A DNA stretch of 64,000 nt from Bacillus sp. EB106-08-02-XG196 (GTDB lineage: Bacteria > Bacillota > Bacilli > Bacillales > Cytobacillaceae), in assembly GCF_013396335.1 (NCBI RefSeq), contig NZ_JABWSY010000001.1, positions 509,869-573,868 of the forward strand. The letters run 5' to 3'. The translations under genes and the position numbers were made by a program. A model generated the notes under the pieces. That model was not told the DNA's origin and did no database searches. It saw only the letters and a program-made list of their open reading frames with translations. Shown here in pieces: positions 42,857 through 50,971 of this stretch. The number at the start of each line of letters is the position of its first letter. Within the stretch, counting starts at the first letter, position 1.

Positions 42857-44746
42857 ATCGAGTAGGAGGGGGTGATTAACCCCCGACCTCTCACACCACC
42901 GTACGTACCGTTCGGTATACGGCGGTTCAAATTAAGTATGACGCAAACTTTCATATCGTTCGTATAGACTTTTGAGACCCTCTTTCCGCCAAAAGGCGTT
43001 ATTGAGGGCACGACTGAGTATGGGGCTATTGGTGATTCGCCAATAGCCTTTTCTTGTGTTTCCCCATTCATAGGCTTTGTGTTTATCTATTCCAAATCCG
43101 ATAAGTTTCCTTATCCTAGTCTTAGGTAATTTCCACTGTTTCCAATAACACAACCGTAGTCTTCTTCGAATCCAGCCTTCTAAATCTTTAAAGACACTAG
43201 GGGTGTCTGCCAAAGCGTAATATCCACACCAACCGACTAGATATTGGTTCAACTTTTGGATTCTTATCTCCATAGGTATTGGGGATTTTCTTGACGTAAT
43301 TTCCTTCACTTTCAGTTTAAATCTCTTAATGCTCTGTTTGGCTATTCGTATCTTTGGTTCTTTTCGGTTAGTAAAGCTAAAACCTAAGAATTTCCTGTTC
43401 CACGGTCGGTCTACGGCAGATTTATCATGATTCACCTTTAGGCTCAGTCCCTTTTCAATAAAGGCAGTAATACCTTCCATTGTCCGAATACCAGCTTTCT
43501 TAGACTTCACATAAATGTTACAGTCGTCCGCATACCTTACGAATTTATGTCCTCTATCCTCTAACTCTTTATCTAAAACATCCAGAATAATGTTTGAAAG
43601 TAGCGGACTTAATGGTCCTCCTTGCGGAGTCTCTTCTGTGTTCTGTGAAACTACTCCACCAATCATGATGCCCGCATTTAGAAATTTTCTGATAAGACCA
43701 AGAAGAGTTTTATCGTCAATACGCTTAGATAATAGTCCCATGAGCTTGTCATGATTCACTTTGTCGAAGAACTTCTCTAAGTCTATATCGACTACCCATC
43801 TGTATCCCTCTTCGATGTACCCTTTTGCTTTACGTACAGCGTCGTGTCCTCGTCTTTGTGGACGAAACCCATAGCTATTTTCAGAAAAGGTTGGGTCATA
43901 AATTGGGGTTAAGGTTTGGGTAATCGCTTGTTGAATGAAACGGTCTAACACGGTTGGTATTCCTAGTAACCTAACTCCGCCGTTTGATTTCGGGATTTCG
44001 ACACGACGGACGGGTTGAGGTTCATAGGTTCCCTGTTGGAGAGCGTTTCTCAATTCTGCCCAGTGTTCGACAATGTACAGACGCAGGTTTTGGGTCGACA
44101 TCTTGTCTACACCGTAACTTCCTCCGTTACGTTCCACTCGTTTTAAAGCGTTCAGTAAGTTTTCCCGTGATAAAATTGGTTTCATCAACATACGATATTT
44201 CCTTTCTACGTGAAAGAGATGTTCTACTTGTGCCGTAAACTGCTCCACCCTCTTGAAGTCCCCCATGGATTCACCATTTACTTCCTCAAGTAAGTCTCGT
44301 AAGAGATTGTCTGTTTCTACACAATTTACGAACGCCTAGGTCCCTTTCTTCCTAACTTGTTCAGTCCTTCCCTTTCGTTCTCGAGTTCGAAAGGTACTAT
44401 GACATCTGCTGACTTCTGACTGCTCAGCTATCTATCACTAGATAGGTTACCAAATGAGTTTGGCATATCAGCCAGACCTCCCCAGGTAAGAGTACAATCT
44501 TTCCCTCCATCTATCTGCTCCATTTACTCCGTACCACCTTCGGTAGAAAGGGCTTTGTTTTGTTAGGCAAACTCACCCAATGGTACTTAGCCTTATATGA
44601 AGTTCGTATTCCTCAGACCGGAGGTTTGCCGCTCGCTTCCTTCAGATTCCACGTCACCATGGACACCCTTGCGTTAGGCTAACCATTACTTCTACCTTCA
44701 TGGCTCGGGACTCACACCCTATAGATTGCACCCATGCTGGGCGCAC
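42857..44746 (-). mobile_element. Group II intron, bacterial class C
   Basis: The intron reads on the minus strand from GTGCGCCCAGCATGGGTG at 44746 to CTACTCGAT at 42857, about 1.9 kb. Domain V (GAACCGCCGTATACC, GTACGTACGGTGGTGTGAG) and a domain VI hairpin (GGGGGTTAATCACCCCC) precede the 3' end. Its maturase lies in domain IV. The 5' exon is a terminator-type hairpin ending in TTTTAG, the target preferred by class C introns. The insertion is antisense to the 37-residue peptide gene. Confidence 0.88.
42932..44266 (-). CDS. ltrA: Group II intron reverse transcriptase/maturase
   Basis: This 444-residue protein has reverse transcriptase blocks with the catalytic FVRYADDCNIYV and the class-typical GIPTVLDRFIQQAI and TPQGGPLSPLLSNI, followed by the maturase (X) domain. 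No HNH endonuclease domain is present, as is usual for class C. It splices the intron and copies it into new sites. The reading frame is intact, so the element may be active. Confidence 0.92.
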   Translation of the reverse strand: MGDFKRVEQFTAQVEHLFHVERKYRMLMKPILSRENLLNALKRVERNGGSYGVDKMSTQNLRLYIVEHWAELRNALQQGTYEPQPVRRVEIPKSNGGVRLLGIPTVLDRFIQQAITQTLTPIYDPTFSENSYGFRPQRRGHDAVRKAKGYIEEGYRWVVDIDLEKFFDKVNHDKLMGLLSKRIDDKTLLGLIRKFLNAGIMIGGVVSQNTEETPQGGPLSPLLSNIILDVLDKELEDRGHKFVRYADDCNIYVKSKKAGIRTMEGITAFIEKGLSLKVNHDKSAVDRPWNRKFLGFSFTNRKEPKIRIAKQSIKRFKLKVKEITSRKSPIPMEIRIQKLNQYLVGWCGYYALADTPSVFKDLEGWIRRRLRLCYWKQWKLPKTRIRKLIGFGIDKHKAYEWGNTRKGYWRITNSPILSRALNNAFWRKEGLKSLYERYESLRHT

Positions 44747-44750
44747 CTAA

Positions 44751-44790
44751 AATGCCCTTGCCTGCTACCTGCAGGCAAGGGCATTTCTAT
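44751..44790. terminator. Terminator hairpin used as intron target
   Basis: AAATGCCCTTGCCTG and CAGGCAAGGGCATTT form a near-perfect hairpin. Before insertion it lay about 15 bases after the 37-residue peptide gene. The intron sits directly at the foot of its T-tract on the minus strand. Confidence 0.85.
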
Positions 44791-44882
44791 TACTCCAATA
44801 AATTTCTTACCTACTTTTGTAACTAATTCAGCCGTACTTACGTCAAAATTCCATAGATTGAAATTACTGGAAATAAGTTTGG

Positions 44883-44911
44883 TTGAAAAGGGGGAATATT
44901 TCGAATATAAT
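44883..44911 (+). promoter_or_regulatory. Sigma-A promoter of the fused permease gene
   Basis: TTGAAA and a perfect TATAAT are separated by 17 bases, about 70 bases before the TTG start. Confidence 0.75.
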
Positions 44912-44980
44912 TTTCATTACATGGCTCTACTTCTATTATGCAAATGTAGTAATTTAGAGGAGATAATGGGGTGAGAGAAT

Positions 44981-47125
44981 TTGAAGCTTGTTAGATTAAT
45001 TACATACTATATACTTGGAATACTTTCGATATTCACTGTAAGTATTTTCCCACAATATTTTTCTACTAGAGAAACTCCTGATTCACCAGGCTATTTTGAA
45101 CAATTAATCTCTTTTGGCAAGGACTTGTTTAAACCAGAAACATGGATTTATAAATTCGAGCGATCCCTAGCTGGCGGTGCTCCAATGATGGAAGTTATGG
45201 GGCCGGCATTTATTTATTCAACGCAAATTCTCTTAGGAGCTCTTTTAGCAGGTTTCAGCATCGCGCTTCTTCTCGCTTTAGGGTCTGCATTTTTGCCTAG
45301 AGTAGTGCTTAGTCTAATAAAAAGACTGCTTGATGTATTGGAGTCTGTTCCAGATTTGATTCTCGCCACCTTATTACAAGTTTTATCTATAGTTATCTTT
45401 AAAACGTTTGGATTAGATTTATTTCAGGTGGCCAGCTTTAAGGAAAAGGCTTATTTTGCCCCAATCGTTACCTTGGCCATCTTACCGCTTGTCTCCATGT
45501 TCAAGATTTTAATCCTTATGATAGAGGAAGAGTTTTTGAGGGTTTATGTCACCTTTGTTAAAAGTAAAGGGATAAACAAATTCAACATCTTAATCAGACA
45601 TATCTTAAAAAATATCATGCCCCTTTCGTTTCATCATATAAAGATTATCATTTGGGGGACACTTTCAAGCCAATTTATTATTGAACGGGTGTTTAACGTT
45701 CATGGACTAACCTTCTACTTACTTGATAACTTCCAGCCAATAACCATTTTTGTTACACTGGGTCTTATTTTTACACCCTTTTACTTTCTATTCCAGTTAG
45801 TCGATATTTGGCTTAAAGAAGATCAGCACCTTTCTTATGAAACAAGACGGAATTCCTGGTGGCACAAATGGCGAATGGGTAATATCACAGGCGGGGTAAA
45901 GCGGTTTTTTGAAAACACCCTTTTTTCTCTTCAATCTATTAACCTTAGAAAATTATCTCCCTTCCGTCCAATTATCAATGTCCTGTTTACCTTTGGAAGG
46001 CATATGAAAAATTGGAAGTTTGCACTTGGAGCCTTATTTTTCGTTATAACCATTAGCTACAGTATCATTTATTCGGTCACCACCGATAACCACGTCGACC
46101 AAGTACTACTTTATTACGCAGAAGATGGTGCAACGCTGCTTAGTGCAGTCCCGCATGCACCAACGAAGCCCTTTTTCTTTGGCTCAGACAAATTAGGATT
46201 CAGCCTGTTTGACCAATTAGTAATCGGCGCGAAGTATACACTGATTTTTGCTTTGTTAATCGCCTTATTACGGATTCTCGGCGGGCTTTTGTTTGGGGTC
46301 ATTTATGCTTTCCACCTAGGCCCACGTACCCAGCAATGGTTTGGAAAGTTTATTGATTCGATTCATTTTCTGCCATTAAGCTTGGTTGCTTACATCTTGC
46401 TTGCGCCAATCTTAATGCCGGCGTTTACTGGTTTTGGCTATGAATTCACTTACACCTTTACCGAACGGATATTATTAGAAATGTTTATTTTAACCATCCT
46501 GGTTGTTCCCTTAACAAGTGTCTTATTAGGAAAAGAGATAAAGCGGGTTCTTGATTATGAGTTTATTGCCAGCGCCCGCGTTTTAGGAGGCAGCAGATTT
46601 CATCTTTTCTGGCGTCATATTTTCCCGCATATTGGTCCCCGTTTGACGATTTTACTTGGAACTCAATTTATTCAAGTACTATTAATCTTTATTCATTTAG
46701 GAATATTTAAGTTTTTCTTTGGCGGGACAAAACTTAACTTTGACCCGGGAGGTGCTGATCCGCCCATGTCGATGACCAATGAATGGTCAGGATTAATTGG
46801 CGAATTAGGCAGAACCACCATCGCCTCAGGCCGCTACTGGTATTTGTGGATAATCGCTGCCTTCATGCTTGCCATTTTTGCGATGCAGCTGATTATCCTG
46901 GGAGTGAAAGAAGTGCAGCAGGTTAAAGTCGGAGTTTTATATAAACTTCCAAAAGCACGTAAGGTAAAGGTGAACCAGGCAAGTGAAGCTCCTTCTTATC
47001 AAATTACCAAGAATAGCTTTAAAGTGATTGGAAGCGAAGGCAAACGGGATGAACCTGAAGCTGAACCGAAGAAAGAACGTGGGTTAGGACCAAGGTTTAA
47101 ACGCGGGATTGAAAGAGGAATTTAG
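44981..47125 (+). CDS. Fused DppB-DppC-like ABC transporter permease
   Basis: This 714-residue protein joins two permease halves that are normally separate. The first half (to about residue 290) has a DppB-like layout with an EAA-type loop at EEFLRVYVTFVKSKGINKFN. The second (about 345-655) is DppC-like with YEFIASARVLGGSRFHLFWRH. A 50-residue basic linker lies between, and a hydrophilic charged tail of about 60 residues ends the protein. No ATPase or binding-protein gene is adjacent. It starts with TTG after GGGGTGAG, with a good promoter upstream. It probably moves peptides or nickel-type solutes with components encoded elsewhere. Confidence 0.8.
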   Translation: MKLVRLITYYILGILSIFTVSIFPQYFSTRETPDSPGYFEQLISFGKDLFKPETWIYKFERSLAGGAPMMEVMGPAFIYSTQILLGALLAGFSIALLLALGSAFLPRVVLSLIKRLLDVLESVPDLILATLLQVLSIVIFKTFGLDLFQVASFKEKAYFAPIVTLAILPLVSMFKILILMIEEEFLRVYVTFVKSKGINKFNILIRHILKNIMPLSFHHIKIIIWGTLSSQFIIERVFNVHGLTFYLLDNFQPITIFVTLGLIFTPFYFLFQLVDIWLKEDQHLSYETRRNSWWHKWRMGNITGGVKRFFENTLFSLQSINLRKLSPFRPIINVLFTFGRHMKNWKFALGALFFVITISYSIIYSVTTDNHVDQVLLYYAEDGATLLSAVPHAPTKPFFFGSDKLGFSLFDQLVIGAKYTLIFALLIALLRILGGLLFGVIYAFHLGPRTQQWFGKFIDSIHFLPLSLVAYILLAPILMPAFTGFGYEFTYTFTERILLEMFILTILVVPLTSVLLGKEIKRVLDYEFIASARVLGGSRFHLFWRHIFPHIGPRLTILLGTQFIQVLLIFIHLGIFKFFFGGTKLNFDPGGADPPMSMTNEWSGLIGELGRTTIASGRYWYLWIIAAFMLAIFAMQLIILGVKEVQQVKVGVLYKLPKARKVKVNQASEAPSYQITKNSFKVIGSEGKRDEPEAEPKKERGLGPRFKRGIERGI

Positions 47126-47148
47126 GTAAATGTCTTTTCATAATTGGT

Positions 47149-47297
47149 TTAGTGACCACTTTTCTGATTATCCTTTGATTTCGGTAACCATGAGGCCTTC
47201 ATGGTTACCACTTTCTTGATTTCCCTTTAATATCGGTCACCATGAACCCTTCATGGTGACCACTTTTTCGATTTTCCTTTGTTTTCGGTCACCATGA
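47149..47297. repeat. 52-bp tandem repeat of hairpins
   Basis: GGTAACCATGA-ggcct-TCATGGTTACC (47183-47209) and GGTCACCATGA-accct-TCATGGTGACC (47235-47261) are perfect hairpins 52 bases apart. A third left arm stands at 47287 and a right-arm remnant (GTGACCACTTTT) at 47152. The A-T to C-G change in the stem is compensated on the other arm. The array lies between convergent genes. Confidence 0.85.
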
Positions 47298-47302
47298 GCC
47301 CT

Positions 47303-48526
47303 CTATTGATTTTTCTTTACTTTATTGTACGTTTCTATCGCAAATTCCTTGAAAGGTGTATTTGGAAGGGTTTCGAAACTCCTAACAGCCAGTTGGGCAG
47401 CATGGAGCGCCTCCTCCATGTCTCCGAGTTCACAATGGCAAAGTGCTTTGTATGCATACCGAACATTAAAGAGTGATAAGTCAAATGGATGGTGTGTAGT
47501 AGACGGTGTCTCTACTTTTTGAATATAATCAATCGCTTCTGTATATTCACCAAGGCCATAAAGGGCCTTTCCTTTTTCAATTACGTATAAAGCTCCGACG
47601 ACATCCTTCACCTTTGGGTCCTCCAAATAATGATCAATCATCTCCAAAGCCTTTGAATAATCATGTTTTTCAGTATTTAGAGTCATAATAACAATATAGT
47701 CGTGAATGAGGATGGAAAGTAAATCCTCCGCGAAATCACCGTATTGCTTTAGCTTTCGTAAATACAATTCTTGCTTTTCTTTGTCGTTTCTCATCGTAGC
47801 CTGTCCTGCTCCAAGTCTGTATAAATCATCCGTGCGATAAAAAACTTTGTGCTTTTTTGAAAAATCAAACGCCCTTTCCATCGTAACGGTGGCAGAACGA
47901 TCATCTCCAACAGCAAATTGTAATACCGCTTCAGTATAATCAAGGTCAACAGTGGTCATTGGATCCATATAGACATGATTGGACTCAATATTTGCACGTT
48001 CCCTTAACAAGATTTCTAAAGCACCTTGATAATCATGCTGAACGAATTTCACCATTGTACGAAAAATTGCGATTTGGGCACGGTTAGCTGTTAAGTTCAT
48101 CTTGTCATACAAGGCCGCAGCTTGACCTGAGAATTCCTCCCAGCCTGATAATTCTTCTTCATATAGACTTCGAGAATAGAGATCTAATAAACGTGCAGAT
48201 TCGTATCCTTGTGAAAGATTTTTTATATACGGCTCGATAAGATTCAGCAGCTGCTTATATTTTTCTGTTGCATTTTCCAATTTTTGATTATATAACGTTT
48301 CAGCCTTTTCAAGCGTTTCTCTTAATTCCTGTGTGCTGATTTCCTCTAATAAATCCGTTACCTCTACACCCAGCCCTTCAGCAATGTACATGAGGCTTTC
48401 CATAGAAGGCTTCGCTTTATTGTTCTCGATGAGACTGAGCATTCCTTTCGTAAGCCCCTCACCTGCGAGTGCTTCTAGTGTCAGCTTTTTCTGCTTTCTA
48501 ATTTTTCGTATTCGGTCTCCTAGCAT
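47303..48526 (-). CDS. XRE-TPR regulator (RRNPP-like)
   Basis: This 407-residue protein has an N-terminal XRE helix-turn-helix (GDRIRKIRKQKKLTLEALAG, LTKGMLSLIENNKAKPS), then a long helical region with several TPR-like pairs. This is the design of RRNPP peptide-sensing regulators such as PlcR and NprR, but no signal-peptide gene is visible next to it. It diverges from an MFS transporter, and the shared promoter region holds three copies of a 17-bp palindrome, one covering its own -10. AGGAGG precedes the ATG. Confidence 0.8.
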   Translation of the reverse strand: MLGDRIRKIRKQKKLTLEALAGEGLTKGMLSLIENNKAKPSMESLMYIAEGLGVEVTDLLEEISTQELRETLEKAETLYNQKLENATEKYKQLLNLIEPYIKNLSQGYESARLLDLYSRSLYEEELSGWEEFSGQAAALYDKMNLTANRAQIAIFRTMVKFVQHDYQGALEILLRERANIESNHVYMDPMTTVDLDYTEAVLQFAVGDDRSATVTMERAFDFSKKHKVFYRTDDLYRLGAGQATMRNDKEKQELYLRKLKQYGDFAEDLLSILIHDYIVIMTLNTEKHDYSKALEMIDHYLEDPKVKDVVGALYVIEKGKALYGLGEYTEAIDYIQKVETPSTTHHPFDLSLFNVRYAYKALCHCELGDMEEALHAAQLAVRSFETLPNTPFKEFAIETYNKVKKNQ

Positions 48527-48554
48527 CGACTGAACATCCTCCTACTTGTGGATA

Positions 48555-48588
48555 GTTTAATTATATTAAACATACCCGCTAATGGGAA
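48555..48588 (-). promoter_or_regulatory. Regulator promoter with palindrome 1 over the -10
   Basis: On the minus strand TTCCCA (48588-48583) and TATAAT (48565-48560) are 17 bases apart. The -10 lies inside palindrome 1, GTTTAATTATATTAAAC (48555-48571), which has one mismatch from the other two copies; that mismatch creates the TATAAT. Confidence 0.65.
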
Positions 48589-48616
48589 GCTGTAAACAAA
48601 ATGGGCTTAGAATTTT

Positions 48617-48633
48617 GTTTAATTAAATTAAAC
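48617..48633. promoter_or_regulatory. Palindromic operator copy 2
   Basis: GTTTAATTAAATTAAAC is a perfect 8-1-8 palindrome, seven bases upstream of the MFS -35. Confidence 0.7.
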
Positions 48634-48639
48634 TTTGAC

Positions 48640-48669
48640 TTGATTTCGGTAAAAACCTCATGTTATGAT
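48640..48669 (+). promoter_or_regulatory. Promoter of the MFS gene
   Basis: TTGATT (48640-48645) and TATGAT (48664-48669) are 18 bases apart, flanked by palindromes 2 and 3. Confidence 0.6.
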
Positions 48670-48671
48670 CT

Positions 48672-48688
48672 GTTTAATTAAATTAAAC
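48672..48688. promoter_or_regulatory. Palindromic operator copy 3
   Basis: An exact copy of GTTTAATTAAATTAAAC covering the predicted transcription start of the MFS gene, a position suited to repression. Confidence 0.7.
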
Positions 48689-48721
48689 TTTTACAAAAAT
48701 TCAAAGGAATGAGGAGATCGT

Positions 48722-50020
48722 GTGAATAATAGCACCATGTTGAAAAAAGCCACTTACCATCTTTGGACTTTTACCATAAGCAAACTGATTGCCTCTTTTG
48801 GTTCACAGGTATATTCATTTGCCATTAGTTTTTATATTTTGCAAGCCACAGGATCGGCGAAAAGTTTTGCGCTAAACTTGATTTGCAATGTATTACCTCG
48901 TACCATCGCTGCACCATTTGCAGGTTATATCATCGATAAATATCCACGAAAAAGGATCGCGATTATCTCACAAATTGCAACTACCTTGGCCATCGGGGGA
49001 TTGTTAGTCGTCAGTGTCACCTCTGGATTACCTTTAACAGCAATTTATATCACTACCTGTATCCTGTCCCTTACATCCATGTTTTCCAGCGTAGCGTTCA
49101 CTTCCTCCATAACAGGACTTGTGGACGAAGCAAGAATTCAAAAAGCAATGTCATTAAACCAAATGTCTGTATCCTTTGCGGCTATTGCCTCTCCAGCAGT
49201 CGGAGGACTTTTGTATGGAGTGATTTCCATGCCGCTATTCCTTATTTTCTATATGGCTGCTTCAACGGTTGCCATCTTTCTCGATGCCACGATGAATTTC
49301 ACTTTGTTCGCCTCCCAAAAAGCAGAAACAGTGGAAAGGTCGAAGGAATCCATGTGGCAAGGAATGAAGGCGGGTGTATCTTATTTAAAATTACAACCGA
49401 TGTTGATGACCATTATCTGGATAGCCTTATTAGTTAATTTCCTTTTCAGCGCCTATCAGGTTGGATATTCCTTCATTCTTATTGAAAAATTAAAAATGCT
49501 TTCCCAGCATTTTGGTTTTACAGAAGGCGCCTTTGCCGTTGGCATGCTGCTTTTATCGATTTATCTTTCCATCCGGAAAGAGATAAAATTTCCGTTACTG
49601 GTTTCAAAAAGGGGCATTCTTATCATGGGGGTCATCATGGGAAGTGCCACTTTACCTTTACTCTTCACCATGTCTTACAACATCATGTTTGGCTACTACA
49701 TTCTCCTACAATTTGTTTTAGGAGTATGCATTGTATTCGTCAATACACCAACACAAGTAATGATGCAAAAACAAATTGCAGATGAATTTAAGGGACGTGT
49801 ATTTTCCCTTATTGAAACTGTTGCCATGGCTTTATCACCATTAGGAATGGTGATATATGGGTTTTTGTATGATATCTTCCCTGCACAATGGGTTCTACTC
49901 CTGTCTTCTGGATTATGTGTAAGTGTAGTCCTTATTCTTTTAAGACCGACCGTCATAAGAAAGGTTCATCCCGAGATGACAATGGAAAAAACAGTGAAGA
50001 AAAGTGCGGAAGCATTTTAA
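48722..50020 (+). CDS. MFS transporter, MefA-like exporter
   Basis: This 432-residue, twelve-helix protein is of the DHA3 type (macrolide efflux group). Features include SKLIASFGSQVYSFAISFYI in helix 1 and AGYIIDKYPRKRIAII in the first cytoplasmic loop. It starts with GTG after GAGGAG. Its promoter is surrounded by the palindromes shared with the divergent XRE-TPR gene, which probably controls it. The substrate is unknown. Confidence 0.83.
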   Translation: MNNSTMLKKATYHLWTFTISKLIASFGSQVYSFAISFYILQATGSAKSFALNLICNVLPRTIAAPFAGYIIDKYPRKRIAIISQIATTLAIGGLLVVSVTSGLPLTAIYITTCILSLTSMFSSVAFTSSITGLVDEARIQKAMSLNQMSVSFAAIASPAVGGLLYGVISMPLFLIFYMAASTVAIFLDATMNFTLFASQKAETVERSKESMWQGMKAGVSYLKLQPMLMTIIWIALLVNFLFSAYQVGYSFILIEKLKMLSQHFGFTEGAFAVGMLLLSIYLSIRKEIKFPLLVSKRGILIMGVIMGSATLPLLFTMSYNIMFGYYILLQFVLGVCIVFVNTPTQVMMQKQIADEFKGRVFSLIETVAMALSPLGMVIYGFLYDIFPAQWVLLLSSGLCVSVVLILLRPTVIRKVHPEMTMEKTVKKSAEAF

Positions 50021-50184
50021 TAATGTGTAAATATACAATGTCAAAGGTACTGCTTCTTCCGAATACAAGGGAGGATTATTTTTCCAAAAAGATAGTTATA
50101 TGGGACTGATTTATTATTCCGGTAAATAATTAACTCCCTATATGAATACAAATGTATTAACCCCAAGAAAGGAGTGAGTATACC

Positions 50185-50382
50185 ATGAGTGTGTTGGATC
50201 GCAGTCCTTTTTTATACTTCTTATGTATCCTTGCCGGTTTCGCTTTACTAAGAGTACCGCTAACAGGATTTTTTGCACCGCTTAGTCCATTAGTAATCCT
50301 TATCGGTGTCCTAGCTATCCTTTTATTCTCTCTTGTACTAATCATCCATGGGGTCCTTCATTTGGCTGGTAAAAGAAGGTAA
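50185..50382 (+). CDS. Small two-helix membrane protein, 65 residues
   Basis: Two hydrophobic segments (about residues 10-25 and 33-55) are followed by a basic end (AGKRR). AAAGGAGTGAG precedes the ATG and a clear terminator follows, so this is probably a real monocistronic gene. I recognise no named family. Confidence 0.6.
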   Translation: MSVLDRSPFLYFLCILAGFALLRVPLTGFFAPLSPLVILIGVLAILLFSLVLIIHGVLHLAGKRR

Positions 50383-50400
50383 TACTAAAAATAAGCAACA

Positions 50401-50432
50401 AAAAAGAGAGCGAACGTATCGGCTCTCTTTTC
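50401..50432 (+). terminator. Terminator after the 65-residue gene
   Basis: AAAAGAGAGC and GCTCTCTTTT pair around a ten-base loop. Confidence 0.85.
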
Positions 50433-50543
50433 TCTTTATTTTAAGTCAGCGATTAAAAAATTATTATTTTTTCAAAATGCCTATCTGTAGCATTTGAAAG
50501 CGTTTGTAAGATAAGCGATTAACTATTACTTTAAAAATAGTAT

Positions 50544-50572
50544 TTGACTTTTGAATATTCCTACAGTAAATT
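50544..50572 (+). promoter_or_regulatory. Promoter of the met operon
   Basis: TTGACT and TAAATT are 17 bases apart, about 30 bases before the first riboswitch. Confidence 0.65.
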
Positions 50573-50608
50573 AATTAACAAGTTCAAAAAATGAATAAAG
50601 TAAAAATA

Positions 50609-50710
50609 CTTCTTATCAAGAGAGGTTGAGGGACTGGCCCTATGACACCTCGGCAGCGGAATTTCTGATTCTGTGCCAAATCCAGCAAGTACGACTTGAT
50701 AGATAAGAAG
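50609..50710 (+). ncRNA. SAM-I (S-box) riboswitch 1
   Basis: The aptamer has P1 arms CTTCTTATC and GATAAGAAG, the S-box core GAGGTTGAGGGACTGGCCC with ATGACACCTCGGCAGC, and TGTGCCAAATCCAGCAAG. The 3' P1 strand continues as AAGAAGAGG (50705-50713), which can pair with CCTCTTCTT of the terminator at 50736. Low SAM would thus allow read-through. Confidence 0.93.
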
Positions 50711-50735
50711 AGGACCTATGATTTTTTCAATTCGC

Positions 50736-50769
50736 CCTCTTCTTTTTAAAAGAAGAGGTTTTTTATTTT
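50736..50769 (+). terminator. Terminator of SAM riboswitch 1
   Basis: CCTCTTCTTTT pairs with AAAAGAAGAGG, followed by TTTTTTATTTTT. Confidence 0.9.
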
Positions 50770-50783
50770 TAACTGAATAATAT

Positions 50784-50887
50784 TTCTTATCCAGAGAGGT
50801 TGAGGGACTGGCCCTATGACACCTCGGCAGCGGAATCTTCGGAGACTGTGCCAAATCCAGCAAGCAGCAGGCTTGATAGATAAGAAG
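50784..50887 (+). ncRNA. SAM-I (S-box) riboswitch 2
   Basis: A second full aptamer with the same core GAGGTTGAGGGACTGGCCC, P1 arms TTCTTATC and GATAAGAA, and a different P3 loop (GAATCTTCGGAGAC). Its 3' strand AAGAAGAG can likewise pair with the terminator arm CTCTTCTT at 50916. The two elements are 73 bases apart and closely alike, suggesting duplication. Confidence 0.93.
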
Positions 50888-50911
50888 AGCTTCCTTTGCA
50901 TTGCATTGGCC

Positions 50912-50947
50912 AATCCTCTTCTTGTTTCAAGAAGAGGATTTTTTATT
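50912..50947 (+). terminator. Terminator of SAM riboswitch 2
   Basis: ATCCTCTTCTTG pairs with CAAGAAGAGGAT, followed by TTTTTTATTT. Confidence 0.9.
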
Positions 50948-50971
50948 TATTTGATAAAGGGGAGATACATC

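Noticed and set aside
42823..43071. 82-residue frame within the intron 3' end
   Set aside because: It overlaps the maturase gene in another frame and reads through domains V and VI; it is a shadow frame.
44726..44974. 82-residue reading frame between intron and permease
   Set aside because: It begins inside the intron and runs through the terminator and the permease promoter, with no ribosome site.
50816..50971. Upstream extension of metN
   Set aside because: The 52 extra codons run through the second SAM riboswitch and its terminator. The ATG at 50972 has a proper ribosome site and matches the family N-terminus.
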